64,000 nucleotides of DNA from Durusdinium trenchii (Eukaryota; Sar; Dinophyceae; Suessiales; Symbiodiniaceae): the NCBI GenBank assembly GCA_963970005.1, contig CAXAMN010005236.1, positions 76,438 to 140,437 on the forward strand, given 5' to 3'. The translations under genes were made by a program, and so were the position numbers. Numbering within the stretch: position 1 is the first letter of the stretch; every line of letters starts with the position of its first letter. Below, piece by piece: positions 1-10,389 of the stretch. The notes beneath the pieces were generated by a model. The model saw only the letters and a program-made list of their open reading frames with translations. It had not been told where the DNA came from and searched no databases.

Positions 1-52
1 CTCAACGTGGGAACTGAGTGTAACTGAAAACCAATGTCAGAGTGTGTGTGTA
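1..52. repeat. 3' end of a ~395-bp dispersed repeat
   Basis: The first bases (GGGAACTGAG..., CCAATGTCAGAGTGTG) match the 3' ends of the two long repeats near 59.37 and 60.49 kb, so the window opens inside another member of that family. It runs directly into a GT-rich stretch and the CCCCTTGGAATCACAGGG box that precedes pseudoknot copy A. Confidence 0.6.
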
Positions 53-76
53 CCCCTTGGAATCACAGGGATCCTT

Positions 77-282
77 TTTGGATTGTTTCGTTGACGGTTT
101 TAATGCAGGGGGACCATCCATGTACTGTGCGCGATGGTCCAACGAAGCGGCCGCAGTACATGCGGATATCACGGCTGATCACCGTGACGTACCTGCTTTG
201 AGATAAACCTACGTAAGTGCCAAGCTGTCTCATTCTTTGTTGTGCAGTAAGCGTCCAATGCAGCGGCAAGTACCTCGGATTT
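77..282 (+). repeat. 206-bp direct repeat, copy 1
   Basis: This segment is repeated at 2439-2644 with exactly the same length and about six substitutions (about 97% identity). It contains pseudoknot copy A and the downstream box GCAGTAAGCGTCCAATGC. The equal length without indels suggests a recent duplication or two recent insertions of one family. Confidence 0.8.
105..196 (+). repeat. Pseudoknot-forming repeat, copy A
   Basis: Read as RNA, helix S1 is 111-118 with 133-140 (GGACCATC/GATGGTCC, 8 bp). Helix S2 is 119-127 with 154-162 (CATGTACTG/CAGTACATG, 9 bp), and its 5' strand lies in the S1 loop, so S1 and S2 form an H-type pseudoknot. The linker AACGAAG sits at 141-147 directly after S1. 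A third hairpin is 171-174/182-185 (ACGG/CCGT). The unit is closed by GCAGG at 105 and CCTGC ending at 196. Pairing is seen directly; that it is a functional RNA is inference from the covariation with copies B-K. Confidence 0.7.
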
Positions 283-1144
283 TCATGAGCTTGAGACCTG
301 AACTTGTTTCGAGAGCTTTGGAGGCCTTTGCAGGTTTGAGGATGGTTCGTTTTACACATACCCCCCTGGTTGCTTAGGTTTTCACTTAGGCTGGCGTGTC
401 GTGTGGCAAACCACAACCAAATCAGTATGCATTTCTATAAGTGTGTCTGGCTTCATGCCAGCCCAGGGTGACCCCGCAGAGCGGGGGTTTGTCGAACGTA
501 TCCCCTGCCCGGATACGGAGCAGCTTGCAGCGAGCGTAGGAGGCTTCTGCCAAAGATATTTGCCAAGACTTGACGAATGATTGAATTCCAAGCTGGCTCT
601 ATGCCATTATGTGACCGCAGTTGTCCAAGCTAGCTTAACGCCGCCACGTGGTCAGAGCGACCGTAGTACTTTTAGGTTCCTTGGAACCTGTCGCACTCTT
701 AGGTGCGCACACACAGCATATACACTTAAAACGAGGCGAGGTATGCCTAGGTCCCCTAATGAGGTTTGGTCTCATTGTTTCCTGTCTCCTTCATTTGGTT
801 TCCCTTTCATTTTCCCCTTGACACACCGTCTTTTCCTCTTTCGTTTCGCGTCTTCCTTTCTTCGTGTCTGGTCATCTCATCTCTTTTCTTCTTTTGCGCA
901 CACATGGCCCGGCACTTAGCATGTACGTGTGCGCAACCTACTTTCAACCTAGGTTTCAGGTCGCCCAGGTCTTTACAATTAGGCGGGTTTTCATCGGTTG
1001 TCCCTGTGCACTTGGTTCCCTTTCATCGCAACCACGCACACCTTTGCCCCGTCTTGTCCTCTTTTCATGTCTTCTTTCGTTTGTCTTGCTGCGCGCACAC
1101 TTCCGCATTCGTCTGGGCCTTAGAGTTTTTCGCCTCCACTCGGG
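283..1144. other. Gene-free, pyrimidine-rich repeat sequence
   Basis: I see no gene here. The stretch holds a short unit with a perfect hairpin near 440-460 (CTGGC-TTCAT-GCCAG) followed by GCAGCGAGCGTAGGAGG; both recur near 57.56-57.67 kb. From about 770 it becomes a CT-rich block that resembles 58.17-58.51 kb (shared phrases such as CATCGGTTGTCCCT and TTTTGCGC). Frames here translate to low-complexity Ser/Phe/Leu text and are not treated as genes. Confidence 0.6.
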
Positions 1145-1200
1145 GGGGGCGGGTGTGTGTGTGTGTGGTGTGTGTGTACCCCTTGGAATCACAGGCGTCC
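1145..1200 (+). repeat. GT microsatellite plus CCCCTTGGAATCACAGG box
   Basis: A GGGTGTGTGTGTGTGTGG run is followed by TACCCCTTGGAATCACAGG, the same head that precedes pseudoknot copy A, but here no GCAGGGG pseudoknot follows. It looks like a truncated member of the family. Confidence 0.55.
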
Positions 1201-1255
1201 TGATCCCGAGAGCGTCTGCGAAGGGTTTTTCGTAAAAATGCATCTGTAGAACTAC

Positions 1256-1428
1256 GTCTCATCTACATCTTCACAGCTTCACATCTGCACATCTACATCA
1301 CATCTACATCTCTGCTCATCTTCACATCTTCACATCTGCGCATCTTCAGATCTGTACATCGACGTCGGCGCATCTTCACATCTGCGCATCTACATCTTCA
1401 CATCTGCGCATCTCACATCTGCGTATCC
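1256..1428 (+). repeat. Degenerate CATCT/CACATCTGCG tandem array
   Basis: Irregular repeats of CATCTACATCTTCACATC and CACATCTGCGCATC fill this block. A second, shorter block of the same type lies at about 2165-2300 (CACATCCGCAGATC, CATCTGCACATC). Confidence 0.75.
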
Positions 1429-1489
1429 TGTCGCTCTTCTTTTCTTTCTCTCTTAAGGCCGGGGGCGGTGCCGCCGGAGCACCACGAAA

Positions 1490-1742
1490 CGCAACCCTCT
1501 CCGAAGATCGTGCGTGTCGAGGGCGCGAAAAGCAGGTGAGATGGCGTTTTGGATTTGGCGCGCGCAACCCTCTGCGGAGATCGCGCGCGTCGAGGGCGCG
1601 AAATGCAGGTGAGATTGCGTTTTTGATTTGTCCGGCGCAACCCTCTGCGGAGATCGTGCGTGTCGAAGGCGCGAAATGCAGGTGAGATTGCGTTTTGGAT
1701 TGGTCGCGCGCAACCCTCTGCGGAGATCGTGCGTGTCGAGGG
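1490..1742 (+). repeat. 73-bp tandem repeat, about 3.5 copies
   Basis: The phrase CGCAACCCTCT starts at 1490, 1563, 1636 and 1709, an exact 73-bp period. Each unit contains GAGATCGTGCGTGTCGA and GCAGGTGAGATTGCG. The last unit is cut after about 34 bp and passes into the next repeat. There is no spacer-like variation, so this is a minisatellite and not a CRISPR array. Confidence 0.9.
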
Positions 1743-1870
1743 GTGTGGCGAATCGCGTCCGTGATGTCGCAGCGCCACGCGGATTTGCGCGGCCTTGGTG
1801 GAAAGTGCGTTTGCGTGGCGCCACTGGGGAGCACGAGACATGCTGGTGCAAACGCGGCGTGTCGCTGGTG
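1743..1870 (+). repeat. Direct repeat pair, copy 1
   Basis: The block from GTGTGGCGAAT to GTCGCTGGTG recurs at 1927-2050 with moderate divergence; both copies hold GTGATGTCGCAGCGCCA and CCACTGGGGAGC. Confidence 0.8.
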
Positions 1871-1926
1871 AGCGGGATGATTGGCAGTATCATGTGACAG
1901 GATTGCTTCTAGTGTGTGGGCAGACC

Positions 1927-2050
1927 GTGTGGCGAATTACGTTCGTGATGTCGCAGCGCCATTCGGATTGACGCGGCGGGGGTGGTTGCGTGGCACCGTG
2001 CCACTGGGGAGCGCGAAACACGCTGGTGTAAACGCGGCGTGTCGCTGGTG
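1927..2050 (+). repeat. Direct repeat pair, copy 2
   Basis: Second copy of the 1743-1870 block, a few bases shorter through small indels. The minus strand just beyond it carries GAGGTTCGAATCTC, which resembles a tRNA B box, but no complete tRNA fold is present. Confidence 0.8.
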
Positions 2051-2159
2051 TGCTATAGAGATTCGAACCTCTTCAGCGTTGTGCTAGCGCAGCGAGAAAT
2101 GCACCAAGGTTGGCGCTCCAGACCCACAACGTTGCGCTGCCGTTGCATCTGCGCAACGG

Positions 2160-2300
2160 CGCCTACACACCCTCACCTCTGTACATTTACATCTTCACAC
2201 GCTCACATCCGCAGATCTACCTCTCTACCTTCACACACCCACGCATCTGCACATCTATATCACACCTGCACATCCACACTGTCACTCCTTCACATCCGCC
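2160..2300 (+). repeat. CATCT-type low-complexity block
   Basis: Second block of the ACATCT/CACACC array seen at 1256-1428. It passes into CT-rich sequence to about 2330. I see no gene. Confidence 0.6.
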
Positions 2301-2438
2301 CTCTCTTTCTCTCTTTCTACATATCTTTTCTCTTAATATAAAGATGTCATGGCTCTTGGACAACTCGATTTTAACTATTTCCTTACTCGGAAGTGCTTGA
2401 CAACCACCTGTCTCGCTCTCGGGCCAACCTTCGTCTAG

Positions 2439-2644
2439 TTTGGATTGTTTCGTTGACGGTTTTAATGCAGGGGGACCATCCATGTACTGTGCGCGATGGT
2501 CCAACGAAGCGGCCACAGTACATGCGGATATCGTTGCTGATCACCGTGACGTACCTGCTTTGAGATAAACTTACATAAGTGCCAAGCTGTCTCATTCTTT
2601 GTTGTGCAGTAAGCGTCCAATGCAGCGGCAAGTACCTCGGATTT
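2439..2644 (+). repeat. 206-bp direct repeat, copy 2
   Basis: Near-identical to 77-282. Differences include CCGC to CCAC and the third-hairpin change ACGG to GTTG. It contains pseudoknot copy B and is followed by a GT run and the head of copy C. Confidence 0.8.
2467..2558 (+). repeat. Pseudoknot-forming repeat, copy B
   Basis: Same S1 (GGACCATC/GATGGTCC) and S2 (CATGTACTG/CAGTACATG) as copy A, with the AACGAAG linker and the closing GCAGG/CCTGC. The third hairpin is weakened by three substitutions, so this copy may be decaying. Confidence 0.65.
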
Positions 2645-2720
2645 GTATGCATTTCTACAAGTGTGTGTGTGTGTGCAGCCCTTGGAATGACAGGGGGCCC
2701 TGGCCTTTGAATTTTTACTA

Positions 2721-2814
2721 GCAGGGGGCAATCCCACATTGCAGTTGATTGCCCAACAAAGAGAGCTGCAATTCTGGCTGATATCGGGAAAGGACGCTTT
2801 CCAGACGTACCTGC
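2721..2814 (+). repeat. Pseudoknot-forming repeat, copy C
   Basis: S1 is 2726-2733/2747-2754 (GGGCAATC/GATTGCCC, 8 bp). S2 is 2738-2744/2766-2772 (ATTGCAG/CTGCAAT, 7 bp). The third hairpin is 2787-2792/2797-2802 (GGAAAG/CTTTCC) with a GACG loop. The linker is AACAAAG. Every helix differs in sequence from copies A and B yet pairs fully. A GTAAAGGGCTAATG box follows near 2860. Confidence 0.7.
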
Positions 2815-3158
2815 TCTCTTTTTTTGAGCTGTTGGCCAAGCTGTGACTCCACTCTCCAGTAAAGGGCTAATGAGTTCTGCAGTAAAGGGCCAATGAATTC
2901 TGCAGACGAGTGCTCGCCGCTCGTTCGCTCGTCGACTTCTACGAGTTCTTGCCTTTGGAATGTGAAGACTTTCAGGTTCATGGTCATGCCGCCGTACATT
3001 GCATACCTTTAACCTGACACCCTTAGGCTTTCACACCTAGGTGGGCGTGTGGCATGTGGCATTCAATATCTCGAGTGTGTGTCAACACCCGTCTCCAGGG
3101 ACCTACACTTTCTAAGTTATGATGAGATCTTTCACTGAGTCACAACTGCTTGGCAGTA

Positions 3159-3250
3159 GCAGGGGGGATGCCCCACACCTGAAGAGAGGGCATCGAACAA
3201 TGAGGCTCTGCAGGCTGCGCTGATATCAGGATGCTTGCTGACGTACCTGC
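3159..3250 (+). repeat. Pseudoknot-forming repeat, copy D
   Basis: S1 is 3167-3173/3188-3194 (GATGCCC/GGGCATC). S2 is 3178-3186/3206-3214 (CCTGAAGAG/CTCTGCAGG, one mismatch). GCAGG opens and ACGTACCTGC closes the unit. The box GTAAAGTGTTAATGCA follows near 3354, as in the Penelope-like terminal repeats. Confidence 0.65.
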
Positions 3251-4478
3251 GTGCACGCCTTGTGATTTAAACCATATTGTGGCCGACCTTTCGCCTTTCC
3301 GTTTGCTCAGGGCTGTTACAGGTTGAAGAGGTCGTTCTTGTACTAGCTAGATCGTAAAGTGTTAATGCATTTCTGGAACCACCTTGAACTTTGCTCATAC
3401 GAGCTCTTTCTCAAGTTTGGCCAATAGAGAGACAAAATACACTCTCTTGGCCGCTTAGGACACCAGGTGGTCAGTTGCACTTGGTTGGAACCTGGAGATC
3501 AAGAAAGCTCAGCTGCAGCGTTGGTGTGCTGTTCTATGATTCTATGCTGCAAAGGCACCAGGCTGTGCCTTTACATGCTCTTCTTTTTTTGGAGGGCGGT
3601 TTCTACAGCTCCAAAGATTGCGTGGGGCCTGGCTTTCTACATCAAGCTGGTGGGCCCTCTCGGGTTTGAGTCCGGTTTCTCTCACTCTCAAGAACTGTGG
3701 GACCATTGCTTGGCTGGAGCGGGCTAGAACCTCTCAAACGGGCTTGCCTCTGATTTGCCATGATGGAAGAAGGCGGTTTTTCAGCGACTGCGAAGCAGAA
3801 ACCTATTGAGGACAAAGGGCTCGCTTGCGTGAGAACTTTTGCTGGCATTGCGGGCAATGCTCAAATTTTGCTTTGGCTTTGACGCCGGTCGTGACTTAGG
3901 GCCGTTCAGGGCTTTTGTGTGGTACTGCTTGCTGATCGGAAGCGTGCCGGGGCCAGTTGACTCACCAAGAGAAAGACAAAAACATTACAAGGGGTGCACG
4001 CAGAACAAATTGGTACAGACTACAGAAGCAGCAATGCAGGCCTTGGAACATGATTTTGAACACGCATGTTGCTTCTGCGCCCGCTCTGACTGCTCTTACT
4101 TGTCTAGACCAAACAATATCTTTAAGTTGGTTGCTATGTGCAAATTGTGGTTTACAAATGATGATTCCCGGTAACACCACACAAGGCTCATTTATAGTGA
4201 GTCATCATGGGCCCTGCGGAGATCTAGTGGGGGAACAAACACAATTGCAACTGAAATATCTCTTCCGGGAGGCAAAACACAGAAGACTCCACTTCCACTT
4301 CCTAACACACGCGGCATGTTGTTTTAATGGCAGCTGTTCAACCCTTGCCTTCCCGCGCGCGTGGTGCTGCTCAACGGCTTTAGCGCCTACCAGAAGAGAA
4401 TCAGCATGCAATCTCTAGCGTCTATATAGATGGGAGCTTGTTTGGGTGAAACAGTTTCGAGGACACAAGGAACCCGCT

Positions 4479-4700
4479 TTAGCCTCCACCAGCACGTGCA
4501 GTATCCAAACGGCTTTGCAGCTCTTCCAACAATTGGCTGTGGTGCGTCTTGCGCTGGATGTATGCCTGAAGGTTCTGAAGGAAAAACTGCTGCGCTTGGG
4601 CGACCTCTGATTGAATTTGGCAACCCACATACATAAAATGACAGGCATATAGAACTTTTTGGAGCCCTGAGCCCACATACAATTGCATGGCAATCACCAA
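4479..4700 (-). CDS. Possible exon, coiled-coil-like
   Basis: The minus strand is open for 73 codons and the second half (about residues 30-68) reads as an amphipathic, Gln/Leu/Glu-rich helix (SEVAQAQQFFLQNLQAYIQR, then LLEELQSRLDTARAG), unlike random sequence. A possible acceptor AG lies just before the SEVAQ part and a GT follows ARAG. No homolog is recognised and chance is not excluded. Confidence 0.25.
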   Translation of the reverse strand: MVIAMQLYVGSGLQKVLYACHFMYVGCQIQSEVAQAQQFFLQNLQAYIQRKTHHSQLLEELQSRLDTARAGGG

Positions 4701-4800
4701 ACGTCATTGCTAGCACCTTTGCGTCCCCCTGCTCTGCCTCATCCTGGTGCCGAGGTGGGGGGGAGGCGAATACTGCTGCTGGTGGGGCCCTCGCATGGCT

Positions 4801-5193
4801 TCACACCTCACAAAGCAAACGGCTTTGGGCGATACTTTTGCAACTTGAGCAGGAACCACACACATTATATATACACACATTTTTTATAATTGCATTCTGT
4901 TTATATGCAAATTGTGATTGCAGTTGAAGCTTGAAACATGTGTTGTTCGATGCCTTTCTTGCAAAGGGCTCGATTCGGGGGGGCTTACGTGCGTGGGCCT
5001 TGAGCGTAGCCGTGGACAGCTTACACATGCCCTTGCTCGGACCTCCACTAGCAAACAACTCATCCTGAACGAAGCGATGATCATCTGACGGCGACGGCAC
5101 CCTTTCCCACCCAGCCAATTTAGGCTGCCACAGCAAAAAGAAAACACCAGGTTTGCAAATGGTTCCCAGGTCTGAATGTTTTGCTTTGGCCAA
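4801..5193 (-). CDS. Possible exon(s), unidentified
   Basis: This minus-strand frame contains a coding-like stretch at about 4960-5125 (FVQDELFASGGPSKGMCKLS, then LKAHARKPPRIEPFARKA). Outside that part it turns low in information. The family is not recognised. It may belong with the other minus-strand frames of 4-9 kb. Confidence 0.2.
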   Translation of the reverse strand: MAKAKHSDLGTICKPGVFFLLWQPKLAGWERVPSPSDDHRFVQDELFASGGPSKGMCKLSTATLKAHARKPPRIEPFARKASNNTCFKLQLQSQFAYKQNAIIKNVCIYNVCGSCSSCKSIAQSRLLCEV

Positions 5194-7653
5194 TGCTCGA
5201 CACTAACTCAGGAACTTTTGGAACTTTCCTTGCTACTGGTACTGTGCTCCACAGTCTACAGCATGGCCATGCGAAGAACGCCCACATGGACGGGTGGATG
5301 CTCACAAGGGAATAGCATCATCATTGTTGGAGGGGGGATGCTTCTTGAGGTCAACTGAACAGCAAAGCACATTGTTAGGATGTCATTGGTCGTCTGTAGA
5401 AGCTTCGGGCCATTCTGTCAGTTACATATTGTCGCGTGCCAATGGAATGCTTTACTCGGGGATTTGGTTGGGCCCTGGACAGAGTCTTTACTTACTTACA
5501 AGCGTAGTCGCAGATTGGGAAATCTTCTGCCACAACAACCTTCACCAAAAGAAGATCTTGGTAGCGCACGCTACCTTGATTGGATTGACAGCATGTTGAC
5601 AAAGCCAAAATGTTCAAAGCAAATTCCTTCTGGGCATTTTAGAGCCAACACAGCTCCCATTGTTTGCAATCTCTGCGTCGATACTGATGAGGCAAGACCA
5701 AGCAGCTCCAGGGGAGCAAGCGTTGCTATTTGACATCCTAATGCGCTTTGCCGCAGGACAAAAAGCACCGGCGGAAAGGGCGAGAGTGCTGTAACCGAAA
5801 AGCACAGTTGAACCATGCACCCCCTGGGTGAGCTGTGATCTAGCTTAGGAAGAACACATACAGCCTTTAGCCCCCATGGCATCTTTCCATTTGTTGACGG
5901 GAGATGACAGCAGGATTGGTTTGGGCACTGCAAAGCTTCCAAAAGACTAAAGGTACATGAAGATACATTCTCCTTGCGACACGTTTTGTAGCGGGCTCAG
6001 ATTTTGCCAAAGTTTGGCACTTCATCTTGGCAGGTTGTTTGCAGTTTGCACCAAAGCTTCCTATCGCATGACTGACATCTTCAGATTTTCCGAAAGTCTG
6101 GCAAGAGTGCTAGGGCACAAAAGATGGAGAACCCAGCGCCTTTGAAACCAGAAAGAAATCAAGGAAGCACAGGCCATCTATCCCTCCATAGCTTGACTCT
6201 TAAACAACAAAGTATAACTTGATTGGATGTTGGCTCCTTAGTATATAATTGGATGTAATTAGCTGGATGTTGGGTTTGTTTTTATTCTTTTTGAGAAGCT
6301 GCCTAGTGTTTACCCGCAACTGCCTATGCGAGCCTTGTCAAGACTAATCTCAAACATACGGCGGACCCATGTCAAACACCTTATCAAGAAACACCGTCCA
6401 AAGAGGGCAGTGGCAGTGACTCATAGCAACTCCAAAAGAAACTGGAAGAAATCTGAAGAGTAAAATGACTCAGCTGCGCAAGGTTGTTAAATGCAAACCG
6501 CGGGGATGCAGCAAGAACTCCATGATTCTGCATAGAAAGCAACACTGCTGATGCAACAAAGCAGTGCCTCATGACAACCATGACCGACGCTGTTTTGGGT
6601 GTCAAAAAAGACCAGCCGTTTAAAAGTTTTAAAAGAACATTTTATGTCAGTGTATGAGCAATTGCAAGCACACAACAGCACACAACATTGTACATTGTCT
6701 TTTCCTGTGAGTCGTCATGGCTTCCGCCAAGGAGCCACTGGTCTTGCCATACCAAACAGCTGAGCCATCCACACTTGTCAAACTGCCTGCGCAAAGCACG
6801 AGTCAGCACATCTTTGGATGGTTCGAGAGTTGCCCGCCACTACCTTGGCGGATTCGGTTGGCAGCTGCTGCAGCGGATGTCGCCGAAGCTGCACCCTCAC
6901 CTTCTTCCGGGACCAATGCATCCAACACCTCGGCAGAATGACCTAAACTAGTTCTATGTCCCCACATATGAGTCCTGTTCCCTGCACATATGGCTGTCTG
7001 CATCCAAAGTGGCGACTAAGTCTTCTCCGGAGCCAACCGTTTGGTTCTCTGTCACTGCCACTTTCAAGACCTCAAGTGTTCGTGGCGGCTTGTCTGTGAA
7101 ATTGGCCTCAAACAATTACAAGGCAGGAGCTGTGCCAGCATGAGGAGCACGCACCTGGCACAACGATACAATCTCGGAACATGCCAGGAAAGATCAAGGC
7201 CAAGGACCTAACAATTTTAACTTTAACGGGTCATGAAGCTGTCCTAGGTTCAGTGATCTCATAGCATCCCAAACTATATTTCTACAGTAATTGGACAAGC
7301 ACACAACATGGACAACATGATCGTGCTGTGCTATGGCATGTTGCTTGCAGTCTGGCACGCGGATCAACCTCTGCATGCCAATCAAAGCCGGATGATCCGG
7401 ATGCTTCATTTGTTTCATTCGCCCCTTATTTGATTCACAATGCGGAGCCCCAAGATTCTACCATGACTGAGCCTCTGCTCCATTCCAACAGCGGCCTCAG
7501 TCTCCAACTTCATTGCAGATAGGAGCACCAGCAATTGACCCTCCTCCACCTGCAGCGTACAGCTACATTGCACACTTTACACGGCTATTGCTTCTTAGTT
7601 TTTTCCATGTTTCTCCCATCTGCACCAAGGAGTCTTTGATCTACAGTATATAA

Positions 7654-7854
7654 TTATACAATATACGTCAAGGACTGCACCAAATTGGAGCCGCCATGAG
7701 ACAGCGATGAACACGTGTGCATGAGATTGGCTGTGATTGTGTGGCGCTCCCTTGCCTCTGCGCCCTCGGCAACGCAGCTGCGGATAACTGTAGCCTCCAA
7801 AGGCGACATCACGGGCAGCTTCTGGCGCCGAAGAGCAGCCTCCAAGCATGCCAT
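7654..7854 (-). CDS. Possible exon, unidentified
   Basis: The minus-strand frame reads LEAALRRQKLPVMSPLEATV followed by IRSCVAEGAEARERHTITAN, a balanced composition. No family is recognised. Further weak candidates on this strand lie at about 6850-6945 (Ala-rich) and 8950-9060. Confidence 0.2.
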   Translation of the reverse strand: MACLEAALRRQKLPVMSPLEATVIRSCVAEGAEARERHTITANLMHTCSSLSHGGSNLVQSLTYIV

Positions 7855-9618
7855 TTATGATCTAGTATGATCATGGAAATGAAATTAAAGGAATGTCAAA
7901 CAGCCCACTAACAGTATAGCAATATACATGTCACAAGCACCCACTGGTGCCAGCCACGTATGATTAAGATAATTCCAAACCATTCAAAACCTGATTCCTT
8001 CTTGAGCTAAGACTGAATTCATTCAGGTCTTTTGGTTTACGAGTTTGTCTAAGTTATTCCATAGTTCTATCTTGTGACCAAATTGCTCCAGTGGTCTAAG
8101 CCAGCGACTGGCTTCATCTCGCCTGCGCTAGCACTCGGTAGTCTTACCAGAGTCCAGAGTGACAAAGCTAATTTCTACAGCTACTGCTGCTATTGTTTGA
8201 TTCTGGCTTTGCATCAGTCCGTTAACATGTTACAGTATGTTACTGCTATCAAATAACAGCATGTGAATCACTTGCAAAGCTCCAAATCCAAGACAATCCA
8301 AGCAAACATTTCTATCCTGTATTCGATTTGACTTGGCGCTTTTTACAGATCTGTATAATTCCTTGGTCGCCCTCCCTCCCTCCCTCCCTGTCTCTCATGA
8401 GCCCACAATTCCCGCAAAGGCACCAGCCTAGTGAACTGCATTCGTGGATGTGTTGCTTCAAGTGCACTGCTAACAGTTTCCCATTGGATCGCATTGGCAA
8501 CCAAACACAATACCACTTGGTTTTGAATCGGCTGCAAGTCACGACGTAGTTTCAAGAACCCTGATTTCGACAAGCCACGAAAATATCCTCCTACTAGTAG
8601 ATTGCCAACCCTGCAAACATAGAACTGGCTTGTTGATGGAACTCCTCCCCTGCCTTTTGCCACAGGCACACTGATGCCACCAGCCAAAGTAGCCCCATGC
8701 CGAGCCATGAATGAAAGCAAAACCTGCAAATCAAACCTTACGAGTAACTGAGGCAAGGTTGCTTTGTGCGAGGCACTTTGCAGCGATGGCCTCGTTGTTG
8801 ATGAACTCAGGATGGTGAAGGATCCCCCTCAACGTCGGCTTGTTGGTGTTCACCTTCAGATGCAAAATAAAAGTCCCGACAAACAAGACTTTCATGTGTG
8901 GGCGTATTTCAACAGCCTGTGTAACTTGGTCTTAAACGCACCCTGAACATGTGACTCTGTCTGCGTTAGGCATTTTCTGGCTCGCAACCCCTGAAGCAGG
9001 TTGAGCTTGCGTGACAATGAAATGGGCACGTTTTCGATCCTGCACAGCTTCCTCATGCCGCTAGAATGAAGACCGCAGGCATCAAAAACTAAGAAGGTCA
9101 AGGTAGAAGGTCGTCAAGCAAAAAACGATTTGCAACAAATCAAACGGGATTGAGGACAACGATGAACAAACCGAGAACCAAATGATGTGGATGTGAATTG
9201 AACGCAAGGTCACAAACAAGCAAAGAAGTGGGCTGTGGTTCGTGGTGCCAGGGCGAAACACAGTGGTGGTCGACTGCGTGGACCATGTTTCATGTGGCAC
9301 CTCCAAAGAGGTAGGGGACCCAATCAACGGGTAAACCAAAGGAGCGCCCCCCTTTGAGACAAGCGTCGCATGTCTGTTTTTGACGGCTGTTGGAGGGCTT
9401 AGGCCTGCAGCTGCCAGGTCCACAAAAAATTGTTATTCAAGGTATTTTGCAATACCACAGGGGGGGTCCTGGTCGCCATTTTGCAGGCATAAAGTGCAGG
9501 GTGCGACCCCTAGATTCTCTATATTTTAAAGCTGACGCGCTCAGTCTATGATCCTTTCTAGTCTTCAAAATTCGAGGAAAATTGGCTCAGCTGCCCCATT
9601 CCGCGCCCCCCCTCGCGC

Positions 9619-10335
9619 TCAAGTGTTGCGGCCATATGCCTGAATGAAACACTGGGTGAACGGTCGTGGTTTAGCTCGGGGCAAATGAAGTTCGGCCAGG
9701 ACGGAGAGTCCTTCATTAATGTAGATTCGGCGGTTTTAGAATTTTAGAGCCTGCCAACGGCCGGCCATCATCAATGAATCTAGGTTTCCGTGATGCAAAA
9801 GCCAAAGTGCGGCACCGTCTCTGCGTGGAGGTAGCGGGACACAAACTGGCACGAGCAGAATGAGAGGTTTTCCACTCGCGTAGCCACTTCAAGGCGTCTC
9901 CGGTACACAGTGTAGCATTTTCAGGCGCTCCCATGCGTCGGCCTCCCCGGCTCATTCCCAAAGATATGGCTGCAGGTTGCTTTGGTCCAGCCATGTAGAT
10001 GTGAGAATTCTTGAGGTGTAGAACTTCCCCAGTGCGAAGCATGGGATAGTATGCAACCAGCAAGGAAACTCCGAAGCTAAAATGCCTATGGAAAAAGCCC
10101 ATCCTACCGTGGCACTCGGGGGGGTCCCGTTGGGGATTTGATTTGTGCTCCATGTTCGAAGTATTCTCCAGGTGAGGTGGTAATCTCCAACCCAGCAACG
10201 GTGTCGCAAGCAAGTATTCAGGTATTCAACATATTCGGCCGCCGGCCAGGAGCCCATCAAGTTGCTCTGACTTTCTAGGTAGTGAGGGGTCATTATCCGC
10301 GATCCACTGATAAAACTTCTGCCGGGCCGCGTCAT
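9619..10335 (-). pseudogene. Tyrosine recombinase of DIRS-like element (frameshifted)
   Basis: Three overlapping minus-strand frames give one recombinase-like protein. The N-terminal part (about 10.33-10.14 kb) has LTWRILRTWSTNQIPN. The core (from about 10.12 kb) has FSFGVSLLVAYYPMLRTGEV, in which the Arg of LRTGE fits the first catalytic arginine. The C-terminal part (about 9.80-9.62 kb, another frame) has AGRWQ and RRIYINEG, where the Tyr fits the nucleophile, and ends with a TGA. The protein would join and resolve circular DNA intermediates. Frame changes near 10.13 and 9.80 kb and an in-frame stop before RRIYINEG make it non-functional. Confidence 0.7.
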
Positions 10336-10389
10336 AACGCGTGCGTTTTACTGGAAATTGTGAGTGAATGTAAGCTCCCCATCGGTTGT

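Larger units (their letters stand above)
3370..9430. other. About 6 kb without an identifiable gene
   Basis: I recognise no protein, RNA gene or complete mobile element here. Several minus-strand frames look exon-like (listed separately, low confidence), which could mean one host gene with large introns. Also present are a CCCT run at about 8372-8391 and scattered AT-rich stretches (for example 6235-6260). Confidence 0.5.

Noticed and set aside
105..196. Hammerhead, HDV-like, twister or pistol ribozyme
   Set aside because: The order of helices and the conserved linker AACGAAG do not fit the cores I know: no CUGANGA...GAAA, no HDV P1-P2-P3 nesting, no twister or pistol invariant loops. I kept it as an unclassified motif.
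766..1243. Overlapping frames at 0.77-1.24 kb
   Set aside because: They are open because the block is pyrimidine-rich; three frames are equally open and none has a domain.
1485..1745. CRISPR-like array
   Set aside because: Units are contiguous 73-bp repeats without unique spacers, in a eukaryotic context.
2040..2110. tRNA-like B box (GAGGTTCGAATCTC on minus)
   Set aside because: The T-arm-like piece is present but no matching acceptor stem, anticodon arm or D arm can be folded around it, so it is not a tRNA gene; it could be a SINE fragment.
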